From Alcanivorax hongdengensis A-11-3 (lineage in GTDB: Bacteria > Pseudomonadota > Gammaproteobacteria > Pseudomonadales > Alcanivoracaceae), in NCBI RefSeq assembly GCF_000300995.1, contig NZ_AMRJ01000003.1, positions 159,216 through 223,215 of the forward strand: a DNA stretch of 64,000 nucleotides, in the 5' to 3' direction. The notes beneath the pieces were generated by a model. The model saw nothing but the letters and a program-made list of their open reading frames with translations. It had not been told where the DNA came from and did no database searches. The position numbers and the translations under genes are program-made. Positions 8,741-19,081 of the stretch are shown piece by piece. How positions within the stretch are numbered: the stretch's first letter is position 1; each line of letters opens with the position of its first letter.

Positions 8741-8887
8741 ATTTTTCAGTCGTCAATGCCTGTCGCGATTTTTTCTCGCCCGTGATCACCGTTTCACCAC
8801 AGGCGCTGCAAAAAACACTCATAAAAATTGCAAAACCCACGCCCTGCCCCTATCGAAAGCCCCCGGTCATCGCGCTAGACTGAAACC

Positions 8888-9406
8888 ATGAATATCGCAA
8901 TGGCACCGCAGATGACTGACTCACCCCAGGAACGACTGGCCGCCATTCTCGACAGCCACCAGCCCCGTTCGGTGCTGGCCATCAGCCTTAACCCCATCCC
9001 CGTGGTTGAACACTGGTGCAAGGACCATGATTGCACTCTGACCACCATTGCCGAGCAGGATCCCTTCAAGGCACTCAACCAGGTGGAGCGGGTGGATATG
9101 GCGGTGATCGCCGACCAGCTCGAATACATGAGCCACCGCGACGGCGAGGCCCTGCTGGGCCTGCTGCGCAACCTGCACACCGATTCACTGGTGGCGGTGT
9201 ACCAGCCGCAGCTGGCGCCGCAGCGGTTACGCTGGCCGAGCAATGGTTTTCTGGCACTGGGCTGCCGGGAACAGGGTCACTTCGCCGAGAACGGCCGCAG
9301 CCTGGACATGTACAGCTACGACCTGGACAACTACAACTTCGAGCGCAGCTGGAACAATCCTCGCTTCTGGGCCAACCCGGAGAACTGGGGCAAATACTGG
9401 TGGTGA
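8888..9406 (+). CDS. DUF6231 family protein
   Basis: A 172-residue soluble protein ending RFWANPENWGKYWW. That C-terminus is, from memory, the hallmark of a conserved pseudomonad family (DUF6231). The middle (RSVLAISLNPIPVVEHW to VDMAVIADQLEYMSHRDGEALLGLLRNL) looks like a trimmed Rossmann/methyltransferase-type fold but shows no glycine-rich SAM motif, so catalysis is doubtful. Function unknown. The gene stands alone between hemP and a membrane-protein gene. Confidence 0.75.
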   Translation: MNIAMAPQMTDSPQERLAAILDSHQPRSVLAISLNPIPVVEHWCKDHDCTLTTIAEQDPFKALNQVERVDMAVIADQLEYMSHRDGEALLGLLRNLHTDSLVAVYQPQLAPQRLRWPSNGFLALGCREQGHFAENGRSLDMYSYDLDNYNFERSWNNPRFWANPENWGKYWW

Positions 9407-9495
9407 GACCCGCTCCGGCGGGTTGCAGACCCGGGCTAGTCAAGGACGCGCCCTTATCGTAAGGTGCGCCCTCTGCCCTGCCGTGACATATCACC

Positions 9496-10188
9496 ATGAT
9501 CGGACAACGTCTTCGCGAAATTCTTTACTTCTGGTGGCGCCACCTGCCGGCGCTGTTTCTTGTCAGTGCGCCCTTCGCCCTGCTCAATCAGGTCATTCAG
9601 ATGTTGATGGGCCCGGTGATGGTGATCAACCAGGGCGACCTGTCCGGCCTTAACGTGTCCACGGCGTTGGTGATCCTGCTGATGCAACCGCTGGCCGGCG
9701 GTGTGCTGGTGGTGCAACTGGCATCCATCCAGGGCGGCAAGGGTCGCGGCCTACTCGCTTGCCTGCTGCCGGCTGTGCAGCATTATCCACAGCTGATGCT
9801 TGCCTATCTGCTGATGGGCGTGGCGGTCTCTCTGGGCTGGCTGGCGCTGTTCTTCCCGGCCCTGTGGGTCTATGCGCGACTGTGCTTTGCGCCCTACCAG
9901 ATCCTGCTTCGCAACCGCTCGCCACTGGATGCCCTGCGCGACGCCTTTACTCTGTCGCAATCCCAGCAGTGGGTCATCGTGCTGGTCCTGGTGATGGTGT
10001 TCTGCAGCATGTATCTGGTCAGTGCCGCCCTGACCAGCCTGTGCATTACCCTGCTCGGAGACAACGCCGGCAGCCAGTTGCTGGCCACCCTGCCCGCCGC
10101 CCTGTTCGGTACAGCATTGAATGTGGCCGTTTTTCGCTTCTGGATGCTCGCCGGCGGTCAATCCACGGATCCATCCAGCGGACAATGA
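9496..10188 (+). CDS. multi-pass inner-membrane protein of unknown function (YciC-like)
   Basis: A 230-residue protein with about five or six hydrophobic segments, for example residues 15-38, 53-75, 95-130, 150-180 and 195-220. The LFFPALWVYARLCFAPYQILL segment followed by SPLDALRDAFTLS resembles the YciC/UPF0259 and related membrane families. No catalytic motif or transporter signature is seen. It lies between DUF6231 and an OsmC-type gene, with no clear functional link to either. Confidence 0.65.
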   Translation: MIGQRLREILYFWWRHLPALFLVSAPFALLNQVIQMLMGPVMVINQGDLSGLNVSTALVILLMQPLAGGVLVVQLASIQGGKGRGLLACLLPAVQHYPQLMLAYLLMGVAVSLGWLALFFPALWVYARLCFAPYQILLRNRSPLDALRDAFTLSQSQQWVIVLVLVMVFCSMYLVSAALTSLCITLLGDNAGSQLLATLPAALFGTALNVAVFRFWMLAGGQSTDPSSGQ

Positions 10189-10268
10189 CACTGTGGATGC
10201 TGCCGGTTTGATGGCATACTGAAACCTGCGTACACGAGGTTTTTTTATTGTCTGTCAGGGGGAATACC

Positions 10269-10691
10269 GTGCCGCAACACAGCATGCATCTCAGCTGGAC
10301 CGCCCATGGCGATCAGGGCCATTACCTGTGGCACCTGCCCGACGGCAATGAAGTCCGGGTGGTGGATGGCCACAACGGCCATCAGGAATTCATGGAGCCG
10401 GAAGAAGCCTTCCTGGCGGCCATTGCCAGCTGCCACCTGCTGTCATTTCTCACCGAGAGCGCCCGCGAGGGCCTGTCCGTGGCCAGCTACGATGACGACC
10501 CGCTGGCGGTGCTGGGGCAGAACGACCAGGCGCGCATCTTCGTCAAGCAAGTCACCCTCCAGCCGCTGGTGACCTTCAACGGCAAACAACCGGACGCCGG
10601 CACCATCCAGGCGCTGCATCAGCGGGCCCATGAAAAGTGCTTTATCGCCCAGTCGGTGAAGAGTGAGGTAATTATCGAGCCGAGGGGCTGA
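10269..10691 (+). CDS. OsmC/Ohr-like family protein
   Basis: A small protein of the OsmC fold, whose members reduce organic hydroperoxides with two cysteines. Cys residues occur in AIASCHLLS and in KCFIAQSVKSEV, the expected places. I chose GTG at 10269 because AGGGGGA precedes it at good spacing, giving 140 residues; a TTG 21 bp upstream is less likely. Several OsmC-like subfamilies act on unknown substrates, so detoxification is an inference. It converges on folA with an 18-bp gap. Confidence 0.8.
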   Translation: MPQHSMHLSWTAHGDQGHYLWHLPDGNEVRVVDGHNGHQEFMEPEEAFLAAIASCHLLSFLTESAREGLSVASYDDDPLAVLGQNDQARIFVKQVTLQPLVTFNGKQPDAGTIQALHQRAHEKCFIAQSVKSEVIIEPRG

Positions 10692-10709
10692 CAAGCAGCC
10701 TCTCGGTGT

Positions 10710-11219
10710 TTATTGGCGCTGGTACACCACGAAGGAATAATCGTAGGGATTGGGCCCCTGCGCGGCGAAGTCTTCCCTGGCAATTTCCGTCCACTGATCG
10801 GTGTCATACTCGGGAAAGTAGGTATCGCCCTCCACCTGGGCATGCACTTCGGTGAGGTAGAGACGGTCCGCGCTCGGCAGGGCCAGCTTGTAAATCTCCG
10901 CCCCGCCCATGATCACCGCCTCTTCCTGGCCATCAATGAACGCCACGTTCTCTGCCAGGCGAATCGCCTCGTCCAGTGTCGCCACCACTTTGGCGCCCTC
11001 GGCCTGATAATCCGGCTGGCGGGTAATAACGATATTGGTGCGCCCCGGCAACGGCCCCTTGAGCGATTCCCAGGTCTTGCGCCCCATGATCACCGGCTTG
11101 CCGAAGGTCACCTGCTTGAAGTACTTGAGGTCATTGGGCAGGTACCAGGGCAGTTTGTTGTCGCGACCGATCACATCATTGCTGGCCTTGGCGACCATCA
11201 TGGCAAGTCGAATGGGCAT
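10710..11219 (-). CDS. folA: dihydrofolate reductase
   Basis: Reduces dihydrofolate to tetrahydrofolate with NADPH, restoring the folate that ThyA oxidises. The protein has 169 residues. Typical elements are the N-terminal MVAKASNDVIGRDNKLPW, the active-site acid in LPNDLKYFK, IMGRKTWES, and IMGGAEIYKLAL. The gene follows thyA on the same strand; the 93 bp between them are almost wholly filled by heptamer element B, which ends 10 bp before the folA start codon. Confidence 0.97.
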   Translation of the reverse strand: MPIRLAMMVAKASNDVIGRDNKLPWYLPNDLKYFKQVTFGKPVIMGRKTWESLKGPLPGRTNIVITRQPDYQAEGAKVVATLDEAIRLAENVAFIDGQEEAVIMGGAEIYKLALPSADRLYLTEVHAQVEGDTYFPEYDTDQWTEIAREDFAAQGPNPYDYSFVVYQRQ

Positions 11220-11229
11220 AGTGAAATCC

Positions 11230-11307
11230 GTCTGACGTCCGACGCCCGACGTCTGATGTCGGACGCGAAGGTTTTAGTCGTCTGACGTCAGACTTCCGAC
11301 GTCAGAC
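11230..11307. repeat. heptamer-array element B between thyA and folA
   Basis: Five 7-bp units of consensus GTCYGAC at 11230-11264, a 15-bp centre, then four units (GTCTGAC, GTCAGAC and variants) at 11280-11307. Since GTCTGAC and GTCAGAC are reverse complements, the two arms can pair over most of their length. The element begins 5 bp after the thyA stop and ends 10 bp before the folA start, in transcription order. It has the same plan and size as elements A and C but an unrelated heptamer. Confidence 0.8.
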
Positions 11308-11312
11308 CCGAC

Positions 11313-12146
11313 TTAGATCGCCACCGGCGCCTTGATATGGGCGTGGGGCTCATAGTTGCTCAGGGTGAAATCCTCGAAGGTAAAGGCAAACAGGTCCTTC
11401 ACCTGGGGATTAAGCGTCATGGTCGGCAGGGCACGGGGCGCCCGGGCCAGCTGGGTATCGGCCTGCTCCAGATGATTGGAATACAGGTGCGCATCACCCA
11501 GAGTGTGCACGAAATCCCCCGGTTGCAGGCCACACACCTGGGCCATCATCAGCGTCAACAGGGCATAGGAGGCGATATTGAAGGGCACACCCAGGAAGAT
11601 ATCGCCGCTGCGCTGATAGAGCTGACAACTGAGCTTGCCATCGGCCACGTAGAACTGGAACAGGCAATGACAGGGCGGCAGCGCCTGTTTGCCGGCGGCA
11701 GCATTGGCCTCTGGGGAAATGCTCGGGTCCGGCAATACCGCCGGGTTCCAGGCACTGACCACCAGGCGGCGGGAATCCGGGTTGCGCTTGATCTCCGCCA
11801 GCACCTGGCTGATCTGGTCGATCACCTCGCCATTGGGGGCTTTCCAGCTGCGCCACTGTTCGCCGTACACCGGGCCCAGCTCGCCTTCCGGCGTGGCCCA
11901 CTCATCCCAGATGGAAACGCCGTTTTCCTTCAGATAGCGGATATTGGTTTCGCCGGACAGGAACCACAGCAGCTCGTGGATAATGGAGCGCAGGTGCAGT
12001 TTCTTGGTGGTCAACATGGGAAAGCCGGCGCTCAGGTCATAACGCATCTGATAGCCGAACACCGCATAGGTGCCGGTGCCGGTACGGTCTTCCTTGAAGG
12101 TGCCGTGCTCGCGCACATGACGCAGCAGATCCAGATATTGTTTCAT
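11313..12146 (-). CDS. thyA: thymidylate synthase
   Basis: Methylates dUMP to dTMP using methylene-tetrahydrofolate. Catalytic Cys159 is in [12 protein letters not shown], and the N-terminal [10 protein letters not shown] loop and C-terminal [13 protein letters not shown] are present. At 277 residues it is 13 longer than the E. coli enzyme; the extra residues ([13 protein letters not shown] region, about 141-153) lie just before the catalytic Cys. The start overlaps the lgt stop by 4 bp, so lgt-thyA-folA read as one operon. Confidence 0.97.
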   Translation of the reverse strand: MKQYLDLLRHVREHGTFKEDRTGTGTYAVFGYQMRYDLSAGFPMLTTKKLHLRSIIHELLWFLSGETNIRYLKENGVSIWDEWATPEGELGPVYGEQWRSWKAPNGEVIDQISQVLAEIKRNPDSRRLVVSAWNPAVLPDPSISPEANAAAGKQALPPCHCLFQFYVADGKLSCQLYQRSGDIFLGVPFNIASYALLTLMMAQVCGLQPGDFVHTLGDAHLYSNHLEQADTQLARAPRALPTMTLNPQVKDLFAFTFEDFTLSNYEPHAHIKAPVAI

Positions 12147-12943
12147 GCGGTCGCTCCCGGTTGATGGCGACGGTAGGCCCAGATCACCATGGCCGTACCG
12201 ATAACCACCATGGGCGCGCTGAGCAGCATCCCCTCGGTGAGCCAGCCACCATGCAGGTAGCCGATCTGCACATCCGGGGTACGGAAGAATTCACAGGTGA
12301 TCCGGCCCAGCCCGTAACCGACACCGAACAGGCCGGTTACCGCCCCGGCCGGCCGCGGCCTGGCCGAATAGAACCACAGCACCAGAAACAGCACCACACC
12401 CTCCAGCGCAAACTCGTACAGCTGGGACGGGTGGCGAGGCACCTGCATGGGATCGGTGGGGAAAATCATCGCCCAGGGCACATTGGACGGGTGCCCCCAC
12501 AACTCCGCGTTCATGAAGTTGCCCAGCCGCCCGGCGGCCAGACCGATGGGCACCATTGGCACCATGAAGTCGGCCACATCGAAGTAGCGTTTGCCGGTCT
12601 TGCGGGCAAACAGGCCGAAGGCCACCAGCACACCGATGGCCCCGCCATGGAAACTCATGCCGCCGGTCCACACCTCGAACAGCCACACCGGATCAGCGAG
12701 GAATTTGTCGAAGTTATAGAACAGCACATAACCAAGGCGACCGCCCAGGATCACCCCCATGGCGCCATAGAACACCAGATCGCCAACCTGCTCCCGGGTC
12801 CAGCCGGAGTTGGGCTTGTCGGCCCGGCGGTTGCCCAGCCACCAGGCGGCGGCAAAGCCGACCATGTACATCAGCCCGTACCAGTGGACCTTGAGCGGGC
12901 CAAGGGAAACGGCAACCGGGTCAATCTGCGGATACGTGATCAT
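12143..12943 (-). CDS. lgt: prolipoprotein diacylglyceryl transferase
   Basis: This inner-membrane enzyme attaches diacylglycerol to the lipobox cysteine of prolipoproteins, including the several lipoproteins encoded in this window. The 266-residue protein has about seven membrane segments, the MSFHGGAIG motif and the Lgt signature [13 protein letters not shown]. Its stop overlaps the thyA start. The lgt-thyA pair is conserved across gammaproteobacteria. Confidence 0.96.
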   Translation of the reverse strand: MITYPQIDPVAVSLGPLKVHWYGLMYMVGFAAAWWLGNRRADKPNSGWTREQVGDLVFYGAMGVILGGRLGYVLFYNFDKFLADPVWLFEVWTGGMSFHGGAIGVLVAFGLFARKTGKRYFDVADFMVPMVPIGLAAGRLGNFMNAELWGHPSNVPWAMIFPTDPMQVPRHPSQLYEFALEGVVLFLVLWFYSARPRPAGAVTGLFGVGYGLGRITCEFFRTPDVQIGYLHGGWLTEGMLLSAPMVVIGTAMVIWAYRRHQPGATA

Positions 12944-12950
12944 GCGTTTT

Positions 12951-13754
12951 TCACCCCAGGGCCAGCTTCAGGCCCAAAATAAACAGCACCAGCGCGAATA
13001 CCTTCTTGAGCGTGGCCGACGGCAAACGGTGACTGAGCCGGGCACTGACACGCGCCATGGGAAAACTGGTGAGCACTATACCGGCTGTCGCCGGCAGATA
13101 CACATACCCGAGAGCACCGTCGGGCAGGTTGTGCTGATGCCAGCCGGCCACCGCAAAGGCCACCGTACCGGACAGGGCAATCGGCAACCCGCAGGCGGCG
13201 GAAATGGCCACTGCCTGCTGCATCTTCAGGCGGCACCAGGTCAAAAAGGGGACCGTCAGCGAGCCGCCACCGATGCCGAACAGGGCCGAGCCGGTGCCGA
13301 TAAAGAGCCCGGCCAGCCCCAGCCCCATGGCTCCCGGCACGCGCTCCGGGGCTCGCTCATCCACCTGGCGACGCCCCACCAGCAACATCTGAAGGGCCAC
13401 CAGCATGGCAAAGATACCGAACAGCCGGGTCAACAACGCCCCCTTCATCCAATCAGCGATAAAGGCGCCAGCAAAGGCCCCCAGCACGATACCGGCGGCC
13501 AGCCGCCAGACCACCGGCCAGCGTACGTAGCCGGCCCGGTGATGGGTGCGCACGGCACTGATGGAGGTAACGATAATGGTGCTCAGGGAGGTGGCCACCG
13601 CCATCTTGGCAACCAGATCCGGCGGAAAATCCAGACCGTGGAACAGGAAGATCAACGCCGGCACGATCACCACACCACCGCCGAGCCCCAGGGCCCCGGC
13701 CAGCATGCCGGCGGCCACGCCCACCACCAGACAGATCAGGAATAAATGCAGCAT
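12951..13754 (-). CDS. TSUP/TauE-SafE family membrane permease
   Basis: A 267-residue membrane protein with about eight hydrophobic helices and the family's duplicated glycine-rich motifs ([14 protein letters not shown] near residues 19-32 and [19 protein letters not shown] near the middle). The family exports or imports sulfite, sulfonates or related anions; the substrate here is unknown. It lies 7 bp upstream of lgt and probably leads the lgt-thyA-folA transcript. Pseudomonads have a permease in the same place. Confidence 0.85.
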   Translation of the reverse strand: MLHLFLICLVVGVAAGMLAGALGLGGGVVIVPALIFLFHGLDFPPDLVAKMAVATSLSTIIVTSISAVRTHHRAGYVRWPVVWRLAAGIVLGAFAGAFIADWMKGALLTRLFGIFAMLVALQMLLVGRRQVDERAPERVPGAMGLGLAGLFIGTGSALFGIGGGSLTVPFLTWCRLKMQQAVAISAACGLPIALSGTVAFAVAGWHQHNLPDGALGYVYLPATAGIVLTSFPMARVSARLSHRLPSATLKKVFALVLFILGLKLALG

Positions 13755-13876
13755 CGGCTGCTCCTCGCAAACAGGACCGGTATGCTAGCACGGCTCATAG
13801 AAGACGCCAGGAGCGCGCCATGCCCATTCGGCACTGCGGGCTTCCACGACAATCCCTGGACACAGGAAAGCGACAG

Positions 13877-14626
13877 ATGTGCATCGTTCTTTTCGACTGG
13901 CAACCCGGCTCGCCAACGCCGTTGCGGCTGGCCGCCAACCGGGATGAATTCCATGCCCGCCCTGCCGAACCGGCGCGCTGGCGTGGCGATATCTTCTGCG
14001 GCCTGGACCTGAGCGCCGGCGGTACCTGGCTGGGCATTCACCGGGACGGGCGCATGGCGGTGGTCACCAACTTCCGCGAACCCATTGCCGAGCGTCAAGC
14101 CGGCGAGCGCTCCCGTGGTCAGCTGCCGCTGGCCTTCCTGCAGGGCCATGAGGGTCCGCGGGACTTCTGTCTGGCCCTGGCCGAACAGCAGCACCACTAC
14201 GGTGCCTTCAATCTGCTGGTCGGTGACCGGCATCAGCTCTGGTATCTGGGCAATCGCGGCGCCGCTCCCCGGGCGGTAGCGCCGGGCCTGCACGGCCTGT
14301 GTAATGGCCTGCTGGATGATCCCTGGCCCAAGGTGGAACGGGGCAAGCAACGGCTGCGCGATACCCTGGTCGGCCCCCATGATCTGGCCGATCTGCTGGC
14401 CGTGGTGGAAGACCCCTACCAGCCGGATGACGCTCACCTGCCGGATACCGGGGTGGGGCTGGAGCTGGAGCGGCTGGTGGCACCGATCTTTATCCAGTCC
14501 CCCCAATACGGCACCCGGGCCAGCTCGGCGGTGATCATCGGCAGCCAGGGTCAGCCACGCATGCGTGAGCAGGGCTGGAGCCCGGAGGGACAGCCGCTGG
14601 GCGCCCCCTGCGACAGCGAGGGTTAG
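13877..14626 (+). CDS. NRDE (TANGO2) family protein
   Basis: The start chosen gives MCIVLFDW, which places Cys at residue 2 as in the family, and follows an AGGAAAG site; the longer frame is not conserved. NRDE at residues 21-24 (AANRDEFHARP) and the GGTWLGIH segment mark the Ntn-hydrolase-like TANGO2 fold. The protein has 249 residues. Human TANGO2 has been linked to lipid and heme handling; the bacterial role is unknown. Its stop overlaps the convergent M20 gene by 4 bp. Confidence 0.88.
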   Translation: MCIVLFDWQPGSPTPLRLAANRDEFHARPAEPARWRGDIFCGLDLSAGGTWLGIHRDGRMAVVTNFREPIAERQAGERSRGQLPLAFLQGHEGPRDFCLALAEQQHHYGAFNLLVGDRHQLWYLGNRGAAPRAVAPGLHGLCNGLLDDPWPKVERGKQRLRDTLVGPHDLADLLAVVEDPYQPDDAHLPDTGVGLELERLVAPIFIQSPQYGTRASSAVIIGSQGQPRMREQGWSPEGQPLGAPCDSEG

Positions 14627-16068
14627 CCGCCCGCCGGCGCCATCATCACGCCAGCGTAGAAGCGCACCATGGTCGCCAACTGGTCGCGGGCCAGGCGCTC
14701 GTCACGGCCGTGGAAACGGTGCAGGTCTTGCTGCCCGAGTCGCACCGGCATAAAGCGGAAAATCTGCTCGGAGAGCCCCTGATAGTGGCGCGAATCCGTG
14801 CCGGCCACCAGCAGATAGGGCGCCACCACCGGGCTGGCGTCCTCGACTTTCAGTGTGGTGCGGATCAGGCCTGCCAGGCGCTGCCATTGCGGTGACGGCA
14901 CCGCGGACACCGCCGAGGGGTTGGAGCGAAAATCCTGATAAATGCTCACATCGATGGTGGCCGGCAGGCGCCGCTTCAGATCCGCCAGCAGCGTGTCCAC
15001 ATCATCGCCCGGCGCCAGGCGGAAGTTGACCAGGGCACTGGCCTGGGCGGGAATCACGTTGTCCTTGACCCCGGCCTTGAACACGGTGGGCGCCGAGGTG
15101 GTACGCACCAGCGCATTGGTGGCCGGCTTGCCTTCCAGCTGGCGGCGCACCAGTGATTTGAACAACCACAGGTTGCTGAGCACCAGGCGCTTGCCAAAGC
15201 CCTGATAGGGGGCAATGGATTCCAGCATCTGCCAGGTCGGCCCGGACAGGTGCGCCGGGCGCGGGTAGGCCTGCAAATCGGCCACCGCGGCGGCCAGATC
15301 CCCCACTGCGGTATGGGCCGGTGGCCGGGAGGAATGGCCCGCCTCGCCATGGGCCACCAGCTTCATGGTCACATAGCCCTTCTCGGCAATGCCGACCACC
15401 GCCACCGATTGCCTGATCCCCAGCATGGCACCGGGCAGCACCATGCCGCCCTCATCGAGCACCATGGCGAAATGCAGCCCCTGTTTTTTCAGTGCCGCGG
15501 CGATCCTGGCCGCCCCCTGATTACCTCCGATCTCCTCATCGGCCCCCAGCGCCAGGTAGATGTCACAGGGCGGCGTCTGCCCGGCGGCCAGCAGTGCCTC
15601 GCTGGCCTCCAGAATGCCCATCAGACTGCCCTTGTCATCCAGGGCACCACGGCCCCAGACAAAGTCGTCATCCAGCACGCCGGCAAAGGCCGGCTGCTGC
15701 CACTGGTCGGGCTCGGACACCGGCACCACGTCCTGGTGCGCCAGTAACAGCGTGGGGGCACAGTCATGGCCACTGCGCCAGTGCAGCAGCACACTGTTGC
15801 CAAAGAAACGGGGAGACAGGGTCTGCCAGGTACGCGGAAAACTGTCGGCCAGAAAACCGTGAAAGGCCTTGAAGGCCGCCGGGTTGTCGGCGGTGGTGGG
15901 GAAACGCAGGGCCGCCGCCAGCCGCCGGGCCAGGGCATCGCTGTCCAGCGCCAATGCCGGTGGCGTGACCGCCGGATAATCCGGCGCCGTCACCCGGAGG
16001 GTGCGCACCACCAGTACCGCCACCAGCACCAGCAGTGCCAGGGCCGCCAGTATCAGTGCTCGCTTCAT
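14623..16068 (-). CDS. M20 family metallopeptidase, membrane-anchored
   Basis: A 481-residue zinc-dependent amidohydrolase/carboxypeptidase resembling the PM20D1/Cps1 branch. Residues 5-24 form one hydrophobic N-terminal helix, so the enzyme probably sits anchored on the periplasmic side. Metal and catalytic residues are visible in LLLAHQDVVPV, GRGALDDKGSL, ADEEIGG and, near the C-terminus, AGTDSRHY. The substrate is likely an N-acyl amino acid or dipeptide but is not determined. It is transcribed in the same direction as ptsP, 41 bp downstream. Confidence 0.88.
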   Translation of the reverse strand: MKRALILAALALLVLVAVLVVRTLRVTAPDYPAVTPPALALDSDALARRLAAALRFPTTADNPAAFKAFHGFLADSFPRTWQTLSPRFFGNSVLLHWRSGHDCAPTLLLAHQDVVPVSEPDQWQQPAFAGVLDDDFVWGRGALDDKGSLMGILEASEALLAAGQTPPCDIYLALGADEEIGGNQGAARIAAALKKQGLHFAMVLDEGGMVLPGAMLGIRQSVAVVGIAEKGYVTMKLVAHGEAGHSSRPPAHTAVGDLAAAVADLQAYPRPAHLSGPTWQMLESIAPYQGFGKRLVLSNLWLFKSLVRRQLEGKPATNALVRTTSAPTVFKAGVKDNVIPAQASALVNFRLAPGDDVDTLLADLKRRLPATIDVSIYQDFRSNPSAVSAVPSPQWQRLAGLIRTTLKVEDASPVVAPYLLVAGTDSRHYQGLSEQIFRFMPVRLGQQDLHRFHGRDERLARDQLATMVRFYAGVMMAPAGG

Positions 16069-16109
16069 GACTCCCCCAATATCGTGAGCAGGTTCTTATT
16101 AGCAGGCTG

Positions 16110-18380
16110 TTAAATGTTCTTGCGGTGGCGCAGCAGATCGCTGAGGCCGGCCTTTTCCAGTTGCAGGTCCACGTAGGAGGCAATCACTTCGCCGTTGTCC
16201 ATGGCCAGCACTTCGTTGAGCAGCTTGCGGATGAAACTGACCTTCACCTGCCGCACCGCCGCCTTGACCTTGAGCAGGTTGGAGGCATTCATGGACAGCA
16301 CGTTGTAGCCCATGGCCATCAGCAGCAGGGCGGAACCCGGCTCACCGGCCATCTCGCCACACACGGACACCGTCTTGCCCTCTTCGTGGGCCTGCTCCAC
16401 CACGTGCAGCAGGGCATGCAGCACCGCCGGATGATAGGAGTTGTAGAGGTCGGCCACCTGGCGGTTGTTGCGATCCACCGCCAGCAGATACTGGGTCAGG
16501 TCATTGGTACCCACGGACAGGAAATCCACCCGCTGGGCCAGCGCCCGGGCCTGGTACACCGACGCCGGCACCTCGATCATCACGCCCACCGGCGGCATGG
16601 CTACCTCCAGCCCCTCGTCACGCACTTCCAGCCAGGCGCGATGAATCAGGTGCTGGGCTTCCTCGGCCTCGAACACGCTGGTAACCATGGGCAGCATGAT
16701 GCGCAGGTTATCCAGCCCTTCACTGGCCTTGAGCATGGCGCGAATCTGCACCATGAAGATTTCCGGGTGGTCCAGGGTCACGCGGATACCGCGCCAACCC
16801 AGAAACGGGTTTTCTTCCTCGATGGGGAAATAGGTCAGCGACTTGTCGCCGCCCACATCCAGCGTGCGCATGGTCACCGGGTGCGGCGCAAAGGCACTGA
16901 GCTGCTCACGGTAGATGACCCGCTGCTCTTCCTCCGAGGGAAAGCGGTCACGGACCATGAAGGGGATTTCCGTGCGGTACAGGCCCACGCCCTCGGCGCC
17001 CCGCTCCAGGGACCGGTTGATATCGGTCATCAGGCCGGTATTCACCTGTAGCTGAATGCGGGTGCCGTCGGCGGTTTCCGCAGGCTCATCGCGCAGTTTT
17101 TCCAGCCCGGCCTGCAGGCTGGCCTCCTCCGCGATGATCTCCTCGAACTGGTGTTTGAGTTCTGCGGAGGCATTGGCCACCACCCGGCCGCGGAAGCCAT
17201 CGACGATGATCTCCTTGTCGTCCATCTGCTTGAGCGGCAGGTTCTGCACACCCACCACGGTGGGAATGCCCATGGCGCGGGCGACGATGGCCATGTGCGA
17301 GTTGCGCGAGCCACGGGTCGTGACAATGCCGCGCACCCGCTCACGGGGCACTTCCATGAGCATGGGCGCGGAAATGTCCTCGCCCAGCAGAATGCAGTCC
17401 TCCGGGAAAACAATATGCCGGCGGTTCTGGCTTTGCAGGTGGGCCAGCAGGCGGCGGCCCAGGTCCTTCACGTCGGCGGCCCGTTCGCGCAGGTAGGGAT
17501 CATCCATCATTTCGAAATTGCGTACATGGGCGTCCACCACCATGCGCAACGCCCCCTGCACCCACTGCCCATCACGGATGTGGGCAATCACCTCCGCCGG
17601 CAGGGCGTGGCGGTCCAGCATGCGCAGGTAGACATCGAACAGCGCCTGCTCTTCGGTGCCCAGGGACTTGGCGGCCCGCTCGGCCAGATCACGCACCTCC
17701 TGGCGCACGCGCATCAGGGCATCATCCAGCAGGGCGATTTCCGCACTGATATCGGTGATCGGCCGGTCGGGCACGGAGGCCAGATCCGCCGCCGGGAACA
17801 ACAGCACCCCGTGGCCGATGGCCGCCCCCGGGGAACCGGACAGCCCGTCATAGAAACTGGGTAGATCGGCACTGGCATCCATTTGCGCGAACAGCGCCCC
17901 GGAGGCATGGGCGTGGGCAATCACCGCTGACAGCTGGGCGGAAATGGTCACCAGGAAGGCTTCTTCACTCTGGTCAAAGCGCCGCACATCGCGCTGCTGC
18001 ACCACCATGATGCCCAGCACCTGGCCGTGATGCATGACCGGCACACCGAGAAAGGCGTGGAAGGGGTCCTCACCGGTTTCCGCCAGATAATGGAACTTGG
18101 GGTGGGAGAAGGCATCTTCCAGGTTGATGGGCTCCTCACGCTGGCCGACCTGCCCGACCAGCCCCTCGGACAACCCCAGGCTGACATGACCCACGGCCTC
18201 GCGCTTGAGCCCCTCGGACGCCATCAGCACATAGCGCTGCTCTTCCTCATTGAGCAGGTAGATGGAGCACACCTCGGTGCCCATGGCATCGCGCACGCGC
18301 TTGGCCATCAGGTCCAGGGCACTGGGGATGTCCGCCGCGTTATTCACTTCCTGAACAATGCGACGCAGGATATCAAGCAT
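16110..18380 (-). CDS. ptsP: phosphoenolpyruvate-protein phosphotransferase PtsP (EI-Ntr)
   Basis: First enzyme of the nitrogen-related phosphotransferase system: it autophosphorylates from PEP and passes phosphate to NPr. The 756 residues fit a GAF domain (about 1-165) fused to an EI core. The phospho-acceptor is His362 in [21 protein letters not shown]. The PEP-binding region includes [31 protein letters not shown] and [18 protein letters not shown]. The gene overlaps rppH by 8 bp, the rppH-ptsP pairing seen in E. coli and Pseudomonas. Confidence 0.97.
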   Translation of the reverse strand: MLDILRRIVQEVNNAADIPSALDLMAKRVRDAMGTEVCSIYLLNEEEQRYVLMASEGLKREAVGHVSLGLSEGLVGQVGQREEPINLEDAFSHPKFHYLAETGEDPFHAFLGVPVMHHGQVLGIMVVQQRDVRRFDQSEEAFLVTISAQLSAVIAHAHASGALFAQMDASADLPSFYDGLSGSPGAAIGHGVLLFPAADLASVPDRPITDISAEIALLDDALMRVRQEVRDLAERAAKSLGTEEQALFDVYLRMLDRHALPAEVIAHIRDGQWVQGALRMVVDAHVRNFEMMDDPYLRERAADVKDLGRRLLAHLQSQNRRHIVFPEDCILLGEDISAPMLMEVPRERVRGIVTTRGSRNSHMAIVARAMGIPTVVGVQNLPLKQMDDKEIIVDGFRGRVVANASAELKHQFEEIIAEEASLQAGLEKLRDEPAETADGTRIQLQVNTGLMTDINRSLERGAEGVGLYRTEIPFMVRDRFPSEEEQRVIYREQLSAFAPHPVTMRTLDVGGDKSLTYFPIEEENPFLGWRGIRVTLDHPEIFMVQIRAMLKASEGLDNLRIMLPMVTSVFEAEEAQHLIHRAWLEVRDEGLEVAMPPVGVMIEVPASVYQARALAQRVDFLSVGTNDLTQYLLAVDRNNRQVADLYNSYHPAVLHALLHVVEQAHEEGKTVSVCGEMAGEPGSALLLMAMGYNVLSMNASNLLKVKAAVRQVKVSFIRKLLNEVLAMDNGEVIASYVDLQLEKAGLSDLLRHRKNI

Positions 18381-18876
18381 CGGAGGTATCCTTCTTCAGG
18401 GCCGGGGCCAGCTCGCGCAGGGCCCGGGCATAGACGCCGCGCTTGAAGTGCACCACCTTGCGAATCGGGTACCAGTAATTGACCCAGCGCCAGTCCTTGA
18501 ACTCCGGGCTGTCACTGGCAAACAGATCGATGGCTGCCTCGTCGGCCACCAGCCGCAGCAAAAACCACTTCTGGCGCTGGCCAATGCAATAGGGCCGGTT
18601 GCGGCGCCGGCGCAGAAAACGGTGTGGCAGCCGGTAGGTCAGCCAGCCTTCGGTGCTGGCCACGATTTCCACATGCTCGGCGCGCAGGCCAACCTCCTCT
18701 TCCAGCTCGCGGAACAGGGTCTGCTCCGGTGTTTCTCCGGGCATCATGCCGCCCTGGGGAAACTGCCAGGCATCCCGGTTGCCCATCCTGCGCCCCCAGA
18801 AAACCCGGCCATCCTGGCCGGCAATAATGATTCCCACATTCAGCCGGAATCCCTTGTCGTCGATAATGCCTGTCAT
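18373..18876 (-). CDS. rppH: RNA pyrophosphohydrolase
   Basis: RppH removes pyrophosphate from 5'-triphosphate mRNA ends and so triggers decay. The 167-residue protein has a complete Nudix box ([13 protein letters not shown] then [10 protein letters not shown]) at about residues 37-59, and the conserved FWGRRMG and AWQFPQGG segments. It is the first gene of the rppH-ptsP pair; about 205 bp separate it from the divergent HAD phosphatase gene. Confidence 0.96.
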   Translation of the reverse strand: MTGIIDDKGFRLNVGIIIAGQDGRVFWGRRMGNRDAWQFPQGGMMPGETPEQTLFRELEEEVGLRAEHVEIVASTEGWLTYRLPHRFLRRRRNRPYCIGQRQKWFLLRLVADEAAIDLFASDSPEFKDWRWVNYWYPIRKVVHFKRGVYARALRELAPALKKDTSDA

Positions 18877-19081
18877 GTGTGCTCTTTACGGTGGGAACCG
18901 CCGGCGAAACCGCCCCGGAACCGGAATGTCATGCAATCATGCATAAATACTGCCATATCCCATGAAAGGTTGCCTATGCAATCAATCCGCCGCAAAGCAA
19001 AGGCACCACGCCCACGGCCGTCCGTGACAGTAGGCGTCCCGCGCCGCTTCGCATACACTGTGCCGGCAACAAGGAGAGGCC

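Noticed and set aside
9407..9423. Terminator after the DUF6231 gene
   Set aside because: A short ACCCGC/GCGGGT stem is present but no T run follows.
11230..11307. CRISPR array
   Set aside because: Units are 7 bp and directly adjacent without spacers; no cas genes are present.
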